Shown here piece after piece: positions 62,730 through 64,000 of a DNA stretch of 64,000 nucleotides (position 1 is the first letter of the stretch; every line of letters begins with the position of its first letter). The position numbers and the translations under genes are program-made. A model generated the notes under the pieces. The model ran no database searches. It was not told the origin of the DNA and saw only the letters and a list, made by a program, of their open reading frames with translations. Source of the stretch: Methanosaeta sp. PtaU1.Bin112 (lineage in GTDB: Archaea; Halobacteriota; Methanosarcinia; Methanotrichales; Methanotrichaceae); assembly GCA_002067705.1 (NCBI GenBank), contig MVRL01000086.1, positions 62,001-126,000 of the forward strand, read 5' to 3'.

Positions 62730-64000
62730 ATGGTAAAGTTATTTAATGGGTTTGTTGTTTTATTACTGATAGCCATAATTAGCGTCTCGGCAGCATCTGG
62801 TATAAGTATCACAGCTTCTATCGGCGCCAATGGTGATAGTTCCTATGCTTTTACACAGCACGGCGCAACGACCAATGACCACGTAAAAGAACAGATACAA
62901 CTGAAACCTGAGGATAACACGTTATCCGACATTATTTATGGAACGGGCCCTCTGCCTTACAAAGCCATTGCTATCAAAGATTCTAAAGGAAATTATGCAC
63001 AAGTCTATCGGAGCGTCACTGGGACAGAAAAGACAACATATAACTATGATTGGAATACACAAAAGGTCTCTTCTGCATCAGGTTCCGGCGTAAGTGCTTC
63101 TTTAACCCTAAATGCAAACAACGCGAATACTATAACCGGTGGGTCATCTTCTTATAATCGTGAGGGGGATAAAGCTAGTGCTGATATCGAAATCAATTCT
63201 GACTCATCCGAATCAATCCTTGATAATTATCAAACAGTAGCTACTGCATTTGGCAATTCTGCAAATGCTTATCAAAGTCTGGGCTTTGCAGCTGGTGATG
63301 TGGTGGATGTTAAATCTCATGCCCAAAACACTATGTTGGCAAATGAATACTTATCTTATTCTAACGGACGAATCCTAAATATCCGCACTAAGTATGGTGG
63401 AGCAGATTTTTGGGTTCAAAAAGGATCATTATCTAACATAGAAACAACAGCAACAGCAACATCAAACAATGCTGTTATTGCTCCGATCCTGCCCCAAGAT
63501 ATTAAAACTGCGATTATATTAGAACCCTATAAAAATGCTTTTGTTCTCGCTGGGGCAACTGATTTAGGTTCTACTGTTTTCCCTGACTTGGTGGCAAGCG
63601 GGTATGCTACATTGCGTTACACGGATTCAGGTGCTTCAAGTGATAAGTTCCAAAATTTAGGCGGTTATGACGTCGCGCTGGTCAATTCTCACATGAATTC
63701 TGAGTTTATTGGCTTGAGTACGGGGTCGGGGTATATCTCTGCAGACCAGCTGAATTACGCGAAGAATCCTTTAAAGGGTACTTTAGTGATCCTTAGTGGA
63801 TGCGGGAGTTTCGCGGGAATTGATTCTAATTCTGGTCTCTCTGCCGCCGTAAGCGGTGCAACTCTCAGCGGAGGATTTGAATCAACAGTTGGTACTCTTT
63901 GGTCCAGCGATTACATTTCATATTTCATTGATGCGCTAAGCCAAGGCAAAACCGCACAAGATGCCAATGAATATGCAGAATCAACGGCATCGAGCGAATA
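62730..64000 (+). CDS. Exported caspase/CHAT-like peptidase, 3' end beyond the window
   Basis: An incomplete gene (423 codons seen). Signal peptide LFNGFVVLLLIAIISVSAAS; residues 25-260 are a Ser/Thr/Asn-rich beta domain; residues ~265-420 look like a caspase-fold (CHAT/C25-like) peptidase: YDVALVNSHMNSEF with His321 and GTLVILSGCGSFAG with Cys358, followed by ATLSGGFESTVGTLWSSDYI, the GA-x-x-V-G-(T/S)-L-W motif, and FIDALSQGKTAQDANEYAES. ATG 62730 follows GGAGAGG. It is strikingly A/T-rich (codons such as TTA, ATA, AAT) compared with the rest, suggesting recent arrival. Possibly a secreted protease; the substrate is unknown. Confidence 0.72.
   Translation, partial: MVKLFNGFVVLLLIAIISVSAASGISITASIGANGDSSYAFTQHGATTNDHVKEQIQLKPEDNTLSDIIYGTGPLPYKAIAIKDSKGNYAQVYRSVTGTEKTTYNYDWNTQKVSSASGSGVSASLTLNANNANTITGGSSSYNREGDKASADIEINSDSSESILDNYQTVATAFGNSANAYQSLGFAAGDVVDVKSHAQNTMLANEYLSYSNGRILNIRTKYGGADFWVQKGSLSNIETTATATSNNAVIAPILPQDIKTAIILEPYKNAFVLAGATDLGSTVFPDLVASGYATLRYTDSGASSDKFQNLGGYDVALVNSHMNSEFIGLSTGSGYISADQLNYAKNPLKGTLVILSGCGSFAGIDSNSGLSAAVSGATLSGGFESTVGTLWSSDYISYFIDALSQGKTAQDANEYAESTASSE

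Overview
The window looks like the chromosome of a methanogenic archaeon of the Methanosarcinales, most likely a Methanothrix (Methanosaeta)-like acetoclast. The evidence is the archaeal information-processing set (L44e, S27e, aIF2-alpha, Nop10, GINS, PriS, S15, Pcc1), the methanogen-specific type-2 seryl-tRNA synthetase, archease/RtcB, a DUF116 protein, a bacterial-type gyrase (gyrB-gyrA), purple TATA-type promoters instead of -35/-10 boxes, and many exported NosD-like, TPR and pentapeptide-repeat proteins. The genus is an inference; no rRNA is present to confirm it.

Layout. 1-1.2 kb: a decayed-looking patch (TPR fragment, truncated nucleotidyltransferase joined to a membrane protein, frameshifted HTH gene). 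1.3-8.5 kb: an exported alpha/beta hydrolase, aroC, an acylphosphatase/coiled-coil protein, a signal-peptide-bearing pyruvoyl arginine decarboxylase homologue, an aroC remnant, prs, a PmbA/TldE homologue and a PAC2 protein. 8.5-12.5 kb: a translation/replication block read on the minus strand (L44e, S27e, aIF2-alpha, Nop10, PAC2; GINS, PriS, nitrilase). 12.5-25 kb: two potassium-channel paralogues (one with an abnormal filter), an HNH protein, an agmatinase-family enzyme, an SPFH protein, AlkD, RsgA, acetyltransferases, a methyltransferase and a MerR regulator.

25-28 kb: a two-gene exported locus, a fused periplasmic-binding-like/pentapeptide-repeat protein plus a small exported protein. 28-42 kb: Fe/Mn superoxide dismutase, an intein-containing anaerobic ribonucleotide reductase, a ferredoxin, the S15-DHH-Pcc1-SerRS operon, a radical SAM protein, and an RNA-repair operon (archease, RtcB, TrmJ-like). 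42-48.8 kb: tRNA-Cys(GCA), gyrB-gyrA with a winged-helix gene, and a phenylacetate-CoA-ligase/ACT pair.

48.9-55.1 kb is the most distinctive region: five consecutive minus-strand genes for exported proteins (a transglutaminase-like protein, two pentapeptide-repeat proteins, a long beta-helix protein and a secreted unknown). The transglutaminase-like protein shares an N-terminal domain with the small protein beside the fusion gene at 25 kb, so the two loci appear to be versions of one undescribed cell-surface module. 55.4-61.5 kb holds an AAA ATPase, an HTH-ACT regulator and a sulfur-mobilisation operon (Cys-rich HTH regulator, LarE, SufS, FdhD, TtuA/NcsA). The right edge has small membrane proteins and an AT-rich, incomplete, exported caspase/CHAT-like protein.

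Recurring oddity: S27e, the TrmJ-like gene and possibly priS have no usual start codon where their families begin, but each has an in-frame CTG, well placed behind a Shine-Dalgarno sequence in the first two.
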